From positions 1-32,789 of the forward strand of contig CAIRTW010000106.1 in the NCBI GenBank assembly GCA_903881585.1: DNA of 32,789 nt, given 5' to 3'. The stretch is from an uncultured Bacteroidota bacterium. GTDB lineage: Bacteria > Bacteroidota > Bacteroidia > Chitinophagales > Chitinophagaceae. The position numbers were made by a program, and so were the translations under genes. Of the stretch, positions 1 through 7,332 are shown one piece after another. Each line of letters begins with the position of its first letter. Position 1 is the stretch's first letter. The notes under the pieces are model-generated. The model saw only the letters and a list, made by a program, of their open reading frames with translations. It was not told the DNA's origin and did no database searches.

Positions 1-2
1 GA

Positions 3-272
3 AAGAAAAAGAGAGTTCCTTATGATGTAGGTGCAGATACTTTATATAGTTTAAGCACACCGGATACGCAATTGTCAATCTCTTTAGGGTCACTATTTAA
101 AAGTGCGCGGTTATCAGCCAAGCTCTCCCAGAAAGATGTTGCCGAGCTATCTGGAACTTCAAGGACATACATTACACGCCTTGAAAGCGGCCGGCAGGAC
201 ATAGAATTAATGACCCTTAAAAAGATTGTAGAAGCGGGATTAAACAAACATTTGACAATTTCAATTGACTAA
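3..272 (+). CDS. XRE-family HTH protein, 5' end cut by window edge
   Basis: A helix-turn-helix DNA-binding protein of the Cro/C1 (XRE) type, as found in antitoxins and small repressors. The reading frame is open from the window's first full codon, so the true start lies to the left; a TTG at 72 is the only internal alternative start. About 22 residues (KKKRVPYDVGAD...) precede the HTH, whose core runs from SLGSLFKSARLSAKLSQKDV through SGTSRTYITRLESGRQ to the leucine-rich recognition end. That is the length of a HigA-like antitoxin with an N-terminal extension. A partner toxin would lie outside the window, so toxin-antitoxin function is only a possibility. It ends with TAA directly before a remnant sorting tail in the same frame. 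Confidence 0.75.
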   Translation, partial: KKKRVPYDVGADTLYSLSTPDTQLSISLGSLFKSARLSAKLSQKDVAELSGTSRTYITRLESGRQDIELMTLKKIVEAGLNKHLTISID

Positions 273-392
273 GGAAGAACTATACGGTTACGTCTGCTGC
301 TAACCGGAGGTGCAAACACAACTACTGATTTCCCAACGGGTGTGTATTTTGTGAAGGCGAATAATATTGTTGTAGGGAAACTTCTGGAATAG
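273..392 (+). pseudogene. Remnant of a T9SS type A C-terminal sorting tail
   Basis: Immediately after the HTH stop codon the same frame stays open for 39 codons and ends at TAG. The peptide reads GRTIRLRLLLTGGANTTTDF followed by PTGVYFVKANNIVVGKLLE. Ending in 'LPxGxYfv ... vGKLLx' is the signature of the last strand of the Por secretion (type A) sorting domain, which directs export through the type IX system. There is no start codon, no cargo domain and only about half of the usual 70-80 residue domain. I read it as the stranded 3' end of a secreted-protein gene interrupted by insertion of the HTH segment. The motif is visible; the history is inferred. Confidence 0.55.
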
Positions 393-401
393 CCCCCACA
401 T

Positions 402-782
402 TCATATTGAATCAAACTTAATTTTGTCTATTTCTCTTGTTTTGGGAGCAAATTTTTTTCTGAAAATGGTCAGATAAGTAAGCCCAAGAATAATACTAAT
501 AAGCCAACATAACAATAAAGCTTTTTTTTGCAGAAATGTTTGGCCAATGGTTACTAAAATCACCGAACTGCAAATGACTATCCATATTGTTTTGAGAATT
601 GTACCAACACTACCCGACAAAGAGGTCTCTCGCAAAAATAAAATATAGAAAAGAACTTCCATGACAGCTCCTGATAAAACCAGCAATTCCCCGCCGGGAT
701 AATGCTGTATTTTGAAATCTATGCCAATTAACAGAACAAAAAATTGTAAACAGTAAAGAAGTACAATACCCTTTGTTCTCAT
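402..782 (-). CDS. Small membrane protein with GldL-like FKIxHxPG motif
   Basis: A 126-residue protein with four predicted hydrophobic segments (about residues 6-20, 33-50, 62-82 and 87-105) and a basic tail (RKKFAPKTREIDK). Residues 21-32 contain DFKIQHYPGGEL. This resembles the 'FKIxHWPGA' motif of GldL and of many small Bacteroidota inner-membrane proteins, but the protein lacks GldL's long cytoplasmic coiled region and is half its length. It is therefore not GldL itself. It starts at ATG and is transcribed away from pyrB's 3' end, with 60 bp of heptad-periodic spacer between them. Function unknown. Confidence 0.6.
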   Translation of the reverse strand: MRTKGIVLLYCLQFFVLLIGIDFKIQHYPGGELLVLSGAVMEVLFYILFLRETSLSGSVGTILKTIWIVICSSVILVTIGQTFLQKKALLLCWLISIILGLTYLTIFRKKFAPKTREIDKIKFDSI

Positions 783-791
783 AAAGTAAGG

Positions 792-840
792 TTGAATTCT
801 TAGTCTTGGAATTTGGAATTTCCTTTTTAGAATTTTAAAC
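792..840. repeat. Heptanucleotide-periodic spacer element
   Basis: Seven consecutive 7-bp units: TTGAATT, CTTAGTC, TTGGAAT, TTGGAAT, TTCCTTT, TTAGAAT, TTTAAAC. Two are identical and the others keep the T-rich start. It fills the gap between the 402-782 gene and pyrB. Confidence 0.5.
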
Positions 841-842
841 GG

Positions 843-1772
843 TTATTCCAGAATTTCCCGCTTCCCCGACAACAAGTAGATCACCGCCATCCGTACCGCC
901 ACGCCATTCTCCACCTGGTCCAGTATGATGGATTGTTTCGAGTCGGCTACATCAGAGTTGAGCTCCACGCCACGGTTTATGGGGCCGGGGTGCATGATCA
1001 CTATTTCTTTTTCCAGGCTGTCCAGCATCTGTCGGTTTACGCCGTAGTAGAGCGCATATTCGCGCAGGGTAGAGAAGAGCGGTTTGTGCTGGCGTTCCAG
1101 TTGGATGCGGAGCACATTGGCAACGTCGCACCATTCCAGCGCTTTCTTTACGTTGTATTCCACTCTCACCCCCAGCGACTCTATATGCTTGGGTATCAGG
1201 GTAGGGGGGCCTGATACCGTTACCTCCGCTCCAAGTTTGGCCAGGCAGAAGATATTACTCAGGGCCACCCGGGAATGCATGATGTCGCCTATTATGGTTA
1301 CACGTTTGCCTTCCACGCTGCCTAGCTTTTCTTTTATAGAATAAGCATCCAGTAACGCCTGAGTGGGATGCTCGTTGGTGCCATCACCGGCGTTAATAAT
1401 GCTGGCGTCTATATGCTGTGCCAGGAACCATGGCGCACCGCTGGCAGCATGGCGCATCACCACCATATCCACTTTCATAGCCAGTATGTTATTTACCGTA
1501 TCTATCAGCGTTTCGCCTTTGGAAACAGACGAGCCGGAAGCGGAAAAATTAACCACATCAGCGCCCAGCCGTTTTTCGGCAAGTTCAAAAGATAATCGTG
1601 TGCGGGTGGAGTTTTCAAAGAATATATTGGCAATAGTGGTATCCCGTAGCGTAGGCACTTTCTTTATTGGCCTTTGCAGTACCTGCTTAAAATTGTCCGC
1701 CGTTTTAAATATCTGTTCAATATCCTTTTTGGTCAGTTCCTTTATTCCAAGAAGATGTTTTACAGACAGCAT
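843..1772 (-). CDS. pyrB: Aspartate carbamoyltransferase catalytic subunit
   Basis: Condenses carbamoyl phosphate and L-aspartate to N-carbamoyl-L-aspartate, the committed step of cytoplasmic pyrimidine synthesis. The 309 residues match the usual catalytic-chain length. Visible motifs are the carbamoyl-phosphate loop FENSTRTR (52-59), SKGET with the mobile-loop lysine (K85), HPTQ (135-138) and HPGPINRG (261-268) near the aspartate site. No pyrI regulatory chain is present. It lies downstream of pyrR on the same strand, 125 bp away. The start is ATG, with a TAnnTTTG promoter box only 5 nt upstream, so it probably has its own near-leaderless promoter as well as possible read-through from pyrR. 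Confidence 0.97.
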   Translation of the reverse strand: MLSVKHLLGIKELTKKDIEQIFKTADNFKQVLQRPIKKVPTLRDTTIANIFFENSTRTRLSFELAEKRLGADVVNFSASGSSVSKGETLIDTVNNILAMKVDMVVMRHAASGAPWFLAQHIDASIINAGDGTNEHPTQALLDAYSIKEKLGSVEGKRVTIIGDIMHSRVALSNIFCLAKLGAEVTVSGPPTLIPKHIESLGVRVEYNVKKALEWCDVANVLRIQLERQHKPLFSTLREYALYYGVNRQMLDSLEKEIVIMHPGPINRGVELNSDVADSKQSIILDQVENGVAVRMAVIYLLSGKREILE

Positions 1773-1777
1773 AGTCT

Positions 1778-1785
1778 CAAAGTTA
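1778..1785 (-). promoter_or_regulatory. -7 promoter box of pyrB
   Basis: TAACTTTG on the minus strand fits the Bacteroidota -7 consensus TAnnTTTG and ends 5 nt before the pyrB ATG. No good -33 TTTG is seen about 20 nt upstream, where the heptad element begins. Confidence 0.5.
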
Positions 1786-1794
1786 ATGTTTCAT

Positions 1795-1892
1795 TTTTAA
1801 TTGGAATTGGGAATTGGTATTTTGGAATTTGGATTGCTAAGTTTGCTTCCCTGATTCTAATATTTTAAAAACAATCCTAATTCCTAATTCCA
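1795..1892. repeat. Heptanucleotide-periodic element between pyrR and pyrB
   Basis: About fourteen consecutive 7-bp units fill the pyrR-pyrB gap. The left half repeats TGGAATT, GGGAATT, GGTATTT, TGGAATT, TGGATTG. The right half repeats the complement (CAATCCT, AATTCCT, AATTCCA). The element therefore has an overall inverted symmetry and could fold in RNA. It overlaps the expected -33 region of the pyrB promoter. Confidence 0.55.
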
Positions 1893-1897
1893 TCTTA

Positions 1898-2437
1898 CTA
1901 ATTTCCCACCTTATCAATAAGCACTACTTCATCCTTCCCATCCTTTTCTTTCCAATATACCTTTACCTTCTGAGTTAGTATCGTATCCACACTATGCCCG
2001 GCATAGTCGGGCTGCACAGGCAGTTCACGGCTAAACCTGCGGTCTATCAGTACCAGGAGCTCCACATTCTTCGGGCGGCCATAGTCTATCAGCGCATCCA
2101 GCGCCGAGCGTATGGTGCGGCCGGTATGCAGCACATCATCTATTAGTATCACAGATTTCCCTTCTATGCTGAATGGTATATCAGTGTCGGTAGGTACTTG
2201 TATATCCCTGCTTTGCACATCATCGCGGTAAAAAGTAATATCCAGCCGGCCATAACCTATCTTATTATTCCCGGTTATCTTTTTCACTAATTTGTAGATC
2301 CGGTCAGATAAAAAAATGCCCCTGGGCTGTATGCCGATGATCACCGTATCTTTAAATGAAAGATGGTTTTCTACCAACTGGTGTGCCAACCGCTGCAGCG
2401 TTATATTCAACTGGTCACTTTTGAGCAGGGTCTTCAC
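1898..2437 (-). CDS. pyrR: PyrR: pyr regulator / uracil phosphoribosyltransferase
   Basis: A type I phosphoribosyltransferase-fold protein of 179 residues, the normal PyrR length. In known members it converts uracil and PRPP to UMP and, in some bacteria, binds pyr mRNA to control attenuation. The PRPP-binding signature VILIDDVLHTGRT spans about 96-108, and the flexible-loop region with IQPRG is at 36-40. The start is GTG: an in-frame TGA seven codons upstream leaves no ATG option, and the N-terminus matches the family. It is followed by pyrB on the same strand. I see no clear attenuator hairpin in the leader, so RNA-based control here is unproven. Confidence 0.93.
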   Translation of the reverse strand: MKTLLKSDQLNITLQRLAHQLVENHLSFKDTVIIGIQPRGIFLSDRIYKLVKKITGNNKIGYGRLDITFYRDDVQSRDIQVPTDTDIPFSIEGKSVILIDDVLHTGRTIRSALDALIDYGRPKNVELLVLIDRRFSRELPVQPDYAGHSVDTILTQKVKVYWKEKDGKDEVVLIDKVGN

Positions 2438-2456
2438 AAGTAGCTGTATTTTGATT

Positions 2457-2488
2457 CAAAAATAAACATACGCGGCCTATTTTACGAA
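2457..2488 (-). promoter_or_regulatory. pyrR promoter
   Basis: On the minus strand, TATTTTTG (a perfect TAnnTTTG -7 box) lies 19 nt upstream of the GTG start. TTCG sits exactly 20 nt further upstream, one base off the -33 TTTG element of the Bacteroidota primary sigma factor. Confidence 0.6.
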
Positions 2489-2741
2489 TTAGTATGGGAA
2501 AAATGTTTTTTTGCTCATTTTAAGGAGCGTTGACAAAATAAAATCTGCCAAGTTGAGTAATTATTTTTCTTTTATGCAAGGCGAAAAATCTGCGAATAGT
2601 GAGCTATTTAAAGACTTTTTCAACACAGCGGAAATGGAAAAGAAGTATTCAAATCGGTGGGATTTATTTTGTCATCGCTCCTCAGATAATCAGAAAGTGG
2701 TACTTTCGCCTTCCCAAACTGCGATCACGCGGTTTTCTCTC

Positions 2742-3167
2742 ATGCAACAAATCAACGACTTTTTTGAAATCTATGCCAAAGCCCTCGAGAATTACGATTC
2801 TAAGGGTATGGCGTTTCTTTACAATATACCATGTACCATGCTTTCTGATGATGCCACAAGCGTTTTCAATGATGCCGGCAAGCTCGAAGGTTTTTTCAAC
2901 CAGGGCACTGGCTTTTACAGGCAGTTTGGCATTGCCAACGTTCGCCCGCAGGTTTGGAGCTGGCTGCACCTTACCGCTAAGATCGTTAATGTAAAAGTGA
3001 AGTGGCAATACCTCGATGTTTTTAAAAAACTCATCTACGAGTGCGACTATCACTACGTGCTTAAAGCAGATAAAAATAACCAGTGGAAAATAATCCTTTC
3101 CGTGTCCGTGAATGAAAAAGAAAGGATGGAAGAATGGAAAGCAAAAAGCGATAAGTTGAAAAGTTAA
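2742..3167 (+). CDS. NTF2/SnoaL-like fold protein, unknown function
   Basis: Residues from MQQINDFFEIYAKALENYD onward have the layout of an NTF2-like (SnoaL/DUF4440-type) cone-shaped domain: an N-terminal helix pair, a conserved tyrosine/asparagine stretch, then beta strands ending in W-K-I-I-L-S. Such proteins are small ligand-binding proteins or enzymes, and the substrate cannot be read from sequence. I chose ATG 2742 (141 aa) because the domain begins there and a TACTTTCG promoter-like box lies at 2701-2708. The frame is open back to a TTG at 2511, which would give 218 aa with an unsupported extension. The 3' end runs into a heptad-like stretch (AAGTTGA, AAAGTTA, AGAAGTT). Confidence 0.6.
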   Translation: MQQINDFFEIYAKALENYDSKGMAFLYNIPCTMLSDDATSVFNDAGKLEGFFNQGTGFYRQFGIANVRPQVWSWLHLTAKIVNVKVKWQYLDVFKKLIYECDYHYVLKADKNNQWKIILSVSVNEKERMEEWKAKSDKLKS

Positions 3168-3193
3168 GAAGTTAATCAGTCAATAGGTCGTAG

Positions 3194-3214
3194 AGACGTT
3201 GCACTGCAACGTCT
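3194..3214. repeat. Perfect 10-bp palindrome (REP-like)
   Basis: AGACGTTGCA and its exact reverse complement TGCAACGTCT are separated by one base. There is no T-run, so it is not a classical terminator. It resembles short palindromic intergenic repeats common in this phylum. Confidence 0.55.
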
Positions 3215-3331
3215 GAATATAGGTGCCGGATAAATTTCGTGAGTAAACATTTGCTATGCCCCAGCTTGCCTGTAGTAGGCAGGCTCTTTGAAAGAGTTTG
3301 TGCAGGCTGGACGTAGCTCATTCTACTTCAC

Positions 3332-3360
3332 CCTCTCCTTTGGAGCGGGCCGGGGAGAGG
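3332..3360. repeat. Inverted repeat in spacer upstream of membrane gene
   Basis: CCTCTCC and GGAGAGG are 7-bp complementary arms around a GC-rich loop. Just upstream, at about 3266-3284, lies a second short inverted repeat (TGCCT...AGGCA). The 250-bp spacer 3168-3419 is rich in such repeats and otherwise has no convincing gene. Confidence 0.4.
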
Positions 3361-3419
3361 TCTCTCACGAAGGTCTTGGGCGATACATCACAACTGTGTT
3401 TTTTGAATTTCCTGATAAT

Positions 3420-3785
3420 ATGGAGAAAAAGAAATTGAGTGCTTACGAGGTCCTGGTTTATATAGCCTATGCATACTTCATTTTGCTGGGCAGCATAGAT
3501 TTGGTCCTAAGTTACCTGTGGGGTGGTGTTTTCAGCTACCTGGCATTTTTTGTAGTTGTTGTTTTTGCTATGCAGGCGTGGCACAAGCATAAATTGATCA
3601 ACCTTATCCTGGGTGTGCTGGTGCTTGCCTGTTCTATTTTTGCTACGTTGGAGTTTCTCGCTAAAGGCCATAAGATTGGTTTCAATTTCTTTGTCGGTGT
3701 AATGTCTGGAATATCAATAGGTGGTATTTTGATGGGAGGTATCCTCATTTTCAGCTACACAAAACTCAGCTTTAAAGATCATTAA
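3420..3785 (+). CDS. Small four-helix membrane protein, unknown
   Basis: 121 residues starting MEKKKLSAYEVLVYIAYAYF, with four hydrophobic helices (about residues 8-28, 34-50, 56-78 and 85-112) and short polar ends. An upstream in-frame ATG at 3288 would add 44 residues translated from the repeat-rich spacer. I reject it because those residues look non-protein-like and the positive-charged MEKKK start is typical for a first helix. No family is recognised. It is followed by a lipoprotein gene 51 bp downstream on the same strand, so the two may be co-transcribed. Confidence 0.6.
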   Translation: MEKKKLSAYEVLVYIAYAYFILLGSIDLVLSYLWGGVFSYLAFFVVVVFAMQAWHKHKLINLILGVLVLACSIFATLEFLAKGHKIGFNFFVGVMSGISIGGILMGGILIFSYTKLSFKDH

Positions 3786-3836
3786 CGATTTTATCTCGTT
3801 ACCGTTCCCTAACTTTATTTGCGCAAATGTGCCCTT

Positions 3837-4577
3837 ATGTATCACCGGAAGATCATCGTGTTTTTTTTACTTGCGCTCATTATCTCGCTGAATAATTCCT
3901 GCAGGAAAAAATCAAATCTCAATCTAAGCACGATCAAGATATCAGCGATAGATATTTACCGTTCCGGAGGTTATACAAATCACTACCACATCACCTATGA
4001 TATTTATAACAATGTAGATTCGATCGTAAACATAGGCGGAGGTACCGATACTGGCTCCAATAGCTTTGAAGTATTTACCTATACAGGGTCCTCATTCAGT
4101 ATCAAAGATCAGCAAAATTATTCACTCCTGGTTTACGCCAACACCAACGGTATGATACTGGAAATACAAAAAACAGATACCATCCTCATGACTTACAACG
4201 GCAACGAACTCGCAGAGCTGGATTATAAATCGCCCAGCAATGTTTACCCGTTCTACTCACTAAGCGCTACAACCTATCAATGGAATAACGGAGATATAGT
4301 CACTTTTGGCCCGCCACATGGAGTTCCTGACAGCTGCTACTACGATCTGAGACGGAGTGGCCAGGTGGGCGATGCCGGGCGGATAGATGAATTCATAAAC
4401 TATGGCAGGTCATACACCAGCACCAGCCATTTACCCGTACAGTTAAAGTACGCCAATGGCCAGGAAGACTATTACTATACATATGACAGCCAGGGCAGAA
4501 TAAACACACTTACGAAGGTGATAAGCGATAATGTCTCGCCCAACGATACATCTGAGTATATTTACAAGTACTATTAA
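3837..4577 (+). CDS. Lipoprotein with C-terminal YD-like repeat
   Basis: A 246-residue envelope lipoprotein. The N-terminus (MYHRKIIVFFLLALIISLNN, then SC) is a signal peptide with a lipobox cysteine at about residue 22, followed by RKKSNLN. The body is rich in Tyr, Asn, Thr and Ser, as in beta-rich surface proteins. Near the end, YYYTYDSQGRINTLTKV matches the core of YD/RHS-type repeats, as in other Bacteroidota lipoproteins whose beta strands read 'YtYDsqGri'. A TTG six codons upstream is possible, but ATG 3837 gives a normal signal peptide. A promoter-like TTTATTTG ends 15 nt upstream. Ligand and role are unknown. Confidence 0.7.
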   Translation: MYHRKIIVFFLLALIISLNNSCRKKSNLNLSTIKISAIDIYRSGGYTNHYHITYDIYNNVDSIVNIGGGTDTGSNSFEVFTYTGSSFSIKDQQNYSLLVYANTNGMILEIQKTDTILMTYNGNELAELDYKSPSNVYPFYSLSATTYQWNNGDIVTFGPPHGVPDSCYYDLRRSGQVGDAGRIDEFINYGRSYTSTSHLPVQLKYANGQEDYYYTYDSQGRINTLTKVISDNVSPNDTSEYIYKYY

Positions 4578-4659
4578 TTTGGTTTTCCTTTGAGAAATAG
4601 GCTGGATTTTTTTCCTGGAATTTGAAATTTAGTTTTGTCCAGACAGCTATAGGGAAGGA

Positions 4660-4697
4660 TTTGGAATTTGTTTTTTTGACTTTGGAATTTAATTTGG
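4660..4697. repeat. Heptanucleotide-periodic element upstream of CDF gene
   Basis: Successive 7-bp units TTTGGAA, TTTGTTT, TTTTGAC, TTTGGAA, TTTAATT end directly at the ATG of the CDF transporter gene. A related pair (TGGAATT, TGAAATT) lies at about 4616-4629. Confidence 0.45.
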
Positions 4698-5684
4698 ATG
4701 CCCGTAAAAACACAGAAGTATATTGCCATTCTCTCGGTGGTATTGTTCCTTGCCAAGATGCTGGCATGGCGCCTTACTCATTCTGTTACCGTGCTCACAG
4801 ATGCATTGGAAAGCATTGTGAACATGATAGCCGGCTTCTTAGGATTGTTCAGCATTACGCTTGCCAACATGCCCCGCGATACCAACCACCCCTACGGCCA
4901 TGGTAAGGCCGAGTTTCTTTCTTCCGCAGTGGAGGGCACGCTTATCGTGATAGCCGGCGTGCTCGTCATTTACGAAGCCATACAGCACTTGGTGGTTCCG
5001 CACGAACTGGAAAAACTAAACTTAGGATTACTGATAATCGCCGCTTCAGGTGGCGTGAATTTTCTGGCTGGCAAATATGCAGAGGCCAAGGGTAAGAAGA
5101 GTAATTCAATGATCCTCATGTCCGCAGGTAAGCATTTGCAAACAGATGCTTATTCCACTATCGCTATAATCATCGGCCTCTTGTTGTTGTTGCTTACGCA
5201 CAACAGGTGGATGTGGCTGGACAGTACCGTTGCACTTTGTTTTGCAGTCATCATTATGATCACCGGCTACAAAGTGCTGCGAAAGTCTATTTCAGGAATC
5301 ATGGATGAAACGGACGTAGTAATGCTTAAAGAAGTGATTACACTGATCCAGGAAAACCGGCAGCCGCAGTGGGTGGACCTTCACAACATGCGCGTTATTC
5401 AGTACGGCAGCATGATGCATGTAGATGCACACATGACATTGCCCTGGTACTTCAAGGTTATTGATGCCGATCGCGAGATACACGCCCTGGAAGCATTGAT
5501 AAAAGCACACTTTAAAAACCAGGTTGAGCTCTTCATTCACATAGATGGTTGTATGCCTTACCAGTGCAAGCTATGTTCCTTATCCGATTGCCCAGAGCGG
5601 CAGCATCCTTTTCAGCAACGGCTGGAGTGGACTATAGAAAACCTTTGGGTTGATTCGAAACACGGCAAGGAAATTGAATCCTGA
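4698..5684 (+). CDS. Cation diffusion facilitator (CDF) metal exporter
   Basis: A CDF-family inner-membrane protein that exports divalent metals (Zn, Fe, Co, Mn or Cd in this family) in exchange for protons. The 328 residues show about six transmembrane helices and a cytoplasmic C-terminal domain. Metal-site motifs are visible: TDALES with D35 in helix 2, HPYGHGKAE (64-72) after it, and HLQTD with H146 and D150 in helix 5. The C-terminus carries four cysteines (285, 290, 293, 298) in a C-x4-C-x2-C-x4-C pattern followed by PERQHPF, which could bind metal as a sensor. Metal specificity cannot be assigned. It converges with the GWxTD gene. Confidence 0.92.
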   Translation: MPVKTQKYIAILSVVLFLAKMLAWRLTHSVTVLTDALESIVNMIAGFLGLFSITLANMPRDTNHPYGHGKAEFLSSAVEGTLIVIAGVLVIYEAIQHLVVPHELEKLNLGLLIIAASGGVNFLAGKYAEAKGKKSNSMILMSAGKHLQTDAYSTIAIIIGLLLLLLTHNRWMWLDSTVALCFAVIIMITGYKVLRKSISGIMDETDVVMLKEVITLIQENRQPQWVDLHNMRVIQYGSMMHVDAHMTLPWYFKVIDADREIHALEALIKAHFKNQVELFIHIDGCMPYQCKLCSLSDCPERQHPFQQRLEWTIENLWVDSKHGKEIES

Positions 5685-5707
5685 GCCATAGTCCTACTAT
5701 CTGCTAT

Positions 5708-7204
5708 CTACTTAGTACCTATATATTGTTCTGCCCGCGAGTTTGTGTTATTGCCGCCTTGGGAATTTACGTAGAGATAATTCCGCCAGCCCTTGTTTTG
5801 CAGTTCTCCGGGCACATTGCAGTGCAGCAATTTAAAATCTCCGATCATATCGTTCGTTTTGTAAAACAGGAAAATAGCCTCGGCCATATCTTTATGGTTC
5901 ATATCTTTCAGAGTATTGTATTGCCAAACCTCGTAGGGCAGTGTTCCTGTTTCGTTTTCCACCGTTATCACATCGGTGGGCGCACCGTATCTTAGATATA
6001 CAAAGCCCCGGTCGGTCTCGTAGCCGCGTGAGCCGTGGCCTTTATATAGCTTGTTCACCTCTATTACTTTTTCTGAGTATTCTTTCCAGGCGCGGCCAGG
6101 GTCTTTCTTATTTATGTTCAGGAAGTAGTTGTAAACAAAGTACCGCATATACAGGTCATCCGGTTTCTTCAGAAAACCATTTATGGTTTGGCTTTCCAGG
6201 GGGTCGGCCACAGGAAGCAGCATTTTCAGTATAGCCTTTACTTCAGGCAACGAATATTTAGCAAGGAAAGTTTTATTGAGATCCAGCAAATTCACTTTTT
6301 CCATCGCCGTATCTGTTTTAGCTATGTTGGCTACCGCAGCTTTTTCTTCAGCGGGATGTATGTTCAGCCGTTGAAAAAACAGGTTGTTGCTGGCTATTAT
6401 CCGGTGCTGGCTGCTCTCAAGGGTCATGTTAAGGTAATAATTACCGGAGGGCAGCGTATTAATAGCGAAGCTCCCCGACAACATCAGCGCCTGGTCTGGA
6501 GATATGGTATCCGTCTTAATAAAATCACTGTAGTGGGCTTCATTCGCTTTCTTTCCTATGGTTATTTTCTGTATCAGTGGATAATCTGTTTTTGAAACCC
6601 CGTCTGTACCATATAGCTCAGCATAGTAATGAAGTTCTTTTTTACTGTCGTCGAGGAAGTTGGTGCAGAGTGGCACTTGTTGCCGGTCGTTTTTATAAAA
6701 CGCTGTATGGGCTTTAGACTCCAGTATCGTATCCAGCAACTGCACACCGCTGAAATATGCTGCGCTCGTTGGCGTCACTACAGTAAATGTATCAGAATAT
6801 GCAAATTTTTTGGCAGTGTCCGCCAGGTCCGTGAGGGATAATTTTACCGTAAAATGCCCCGGCCCTGCGAAATACCGCCTCAAGTCAATAATACTATGCA
6901 GCATCAATTCCTCTACTGTAGCGCAGGGTACTGTGTTCAAAATAAAATGATCTTCCTTTATTACCCCTCCCGCGCCGGTCAGCACAATATCTGTCTTTAT
7001 ATGTGCCACTATCATTTTATCGGCATCCGTTACATAATGGACCGTATGAGGATTTATCTGCCAGTACATTTCCAGGGTGGGTACAAGCCGGCCATTTTGC
7101 GATGGGTCATTCCTGTAAAACACGGTATGCGAGACCACAGCGTCTATAGCCAGTCCGCGCAATGAAATAACCAATATAAGTAAACATAAACCCGGCCTGC
7201 GCAT
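5708..7204 (-). CDS. Secreted GWxTD-domain protein
   Basis: A 498-residue exported protein. I chose ATG 7204 rather than 7258. It gives a clean signal peptide (MRRPGLCLLILVISLRGLA), is preceded by purines (AAAAGG), and has a perfect TATATTTG box 17 nt upstream. The longer start would place 18 charged residues before the signal. The C-terminal third carries the GWxTD-type segment: GYETDRGFVYLRYGAPTDVI, then PYEVWQY, from about residue 390 to 430. The first two-thirds are beta-rich. The domain recurs in Bacteroidota and Acidobacteriota proteins of unknown biochemical function, so none is assigned. Confidence 0.75.
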   Translation of the reverse strand: MRRPGLCLLILVISLRGLAIDAVVSHTVFYRNDPSQNGRLVPTLEMYWQINPHTVHYVTDADKMIVAHIKTDIVLTGAGGVIKEDHFILNTVPCATVEELMLHSIIDLRRYFAGPGHFTVKLSLTDLADTAKKFAYSDTFTVVTPTSAAYFSGVQLLDTILESKAHTAFYKNDRQQVPLCTNFLDDSKKELHYYAELYGTDGVSKTDYPLIQKITIGKKANEAHYSDFIKTDTISPDQALMLSGSFAINTLPSGNYYLNMTLESSQHRIIASNNLFFQRLNIHPAEEKAAVANIAKTDTAMEKVNLLDLNKTFLAKYSLPEVKAILKMLLPVADPLESQTINGFLKKPDDLYMRYFVYNYFLNINKKDPGRAWKEYSEKVIEVNKLYKGHGSRGYETDRGFVYLRYGAPTDVITVENETGTLPYEVWQYNTLKDMNHKDMAEAIFLFYKTNDMIGDFKLLHCNVPGELQNKGWRNYLYVNSQGGNNTNSRAEQYIGTK

Positions 7205-7221
7205 CCTTTTTCGTATTTGTG

Positions 7222-7229
7222 CAAATATA
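7222..7229 (-). promoter_or_regulatory. -7 promoter box of GWxTD gene
   Basis: TATATTTG on the minus strand is an exact TAnnTTTG match, 17 nt upstream of ATG 7204. It lies inside the longer open frame, which argues for the shorter gene. Confidence 0.5.
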
Positions 7230-7320
7230 CTTTCCAAATGGCTATCGTGTGCATTCATGGCGCTGCCGGTTATACTTTAACACCTTGTAGCATTCGTTAA
7301 GTTCTTTTGCTATCCTTCCT

Positions 7321-7328
7321 TACATTTG
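7321..7328 (+). promoter_or_regulatory. -7 promoter box of the WbqC-family gene
   Basis: TACATTTG is an exact TAnnTTTG match only 4 nt (CCCC) before the ATG. Transcription would begin at or next to the start codon. Confidence 0.5.
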
Positions 7329-7332
7329 CCCC

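Noticed and set aside
2511-2741. 77-residue N-terminal extension of the NTF2-like protein
   Set aside because: It uses a TTG start, the fold begins at 2742, and a promoter-like box lies at 2701. The extension cannot be fully excluded.
3194-3214. Palindrome as the terminator of the NTF2-like gene
   Set aside because: The stem is perfect but there is no T-run on either strand and the loop is a single base.
3288-3419. N-terminal extension of the 3420 membrane protein
   Set aside because: The 44 extra residues are translated from palindromic spacer DNA and do not look like a signal or helix.
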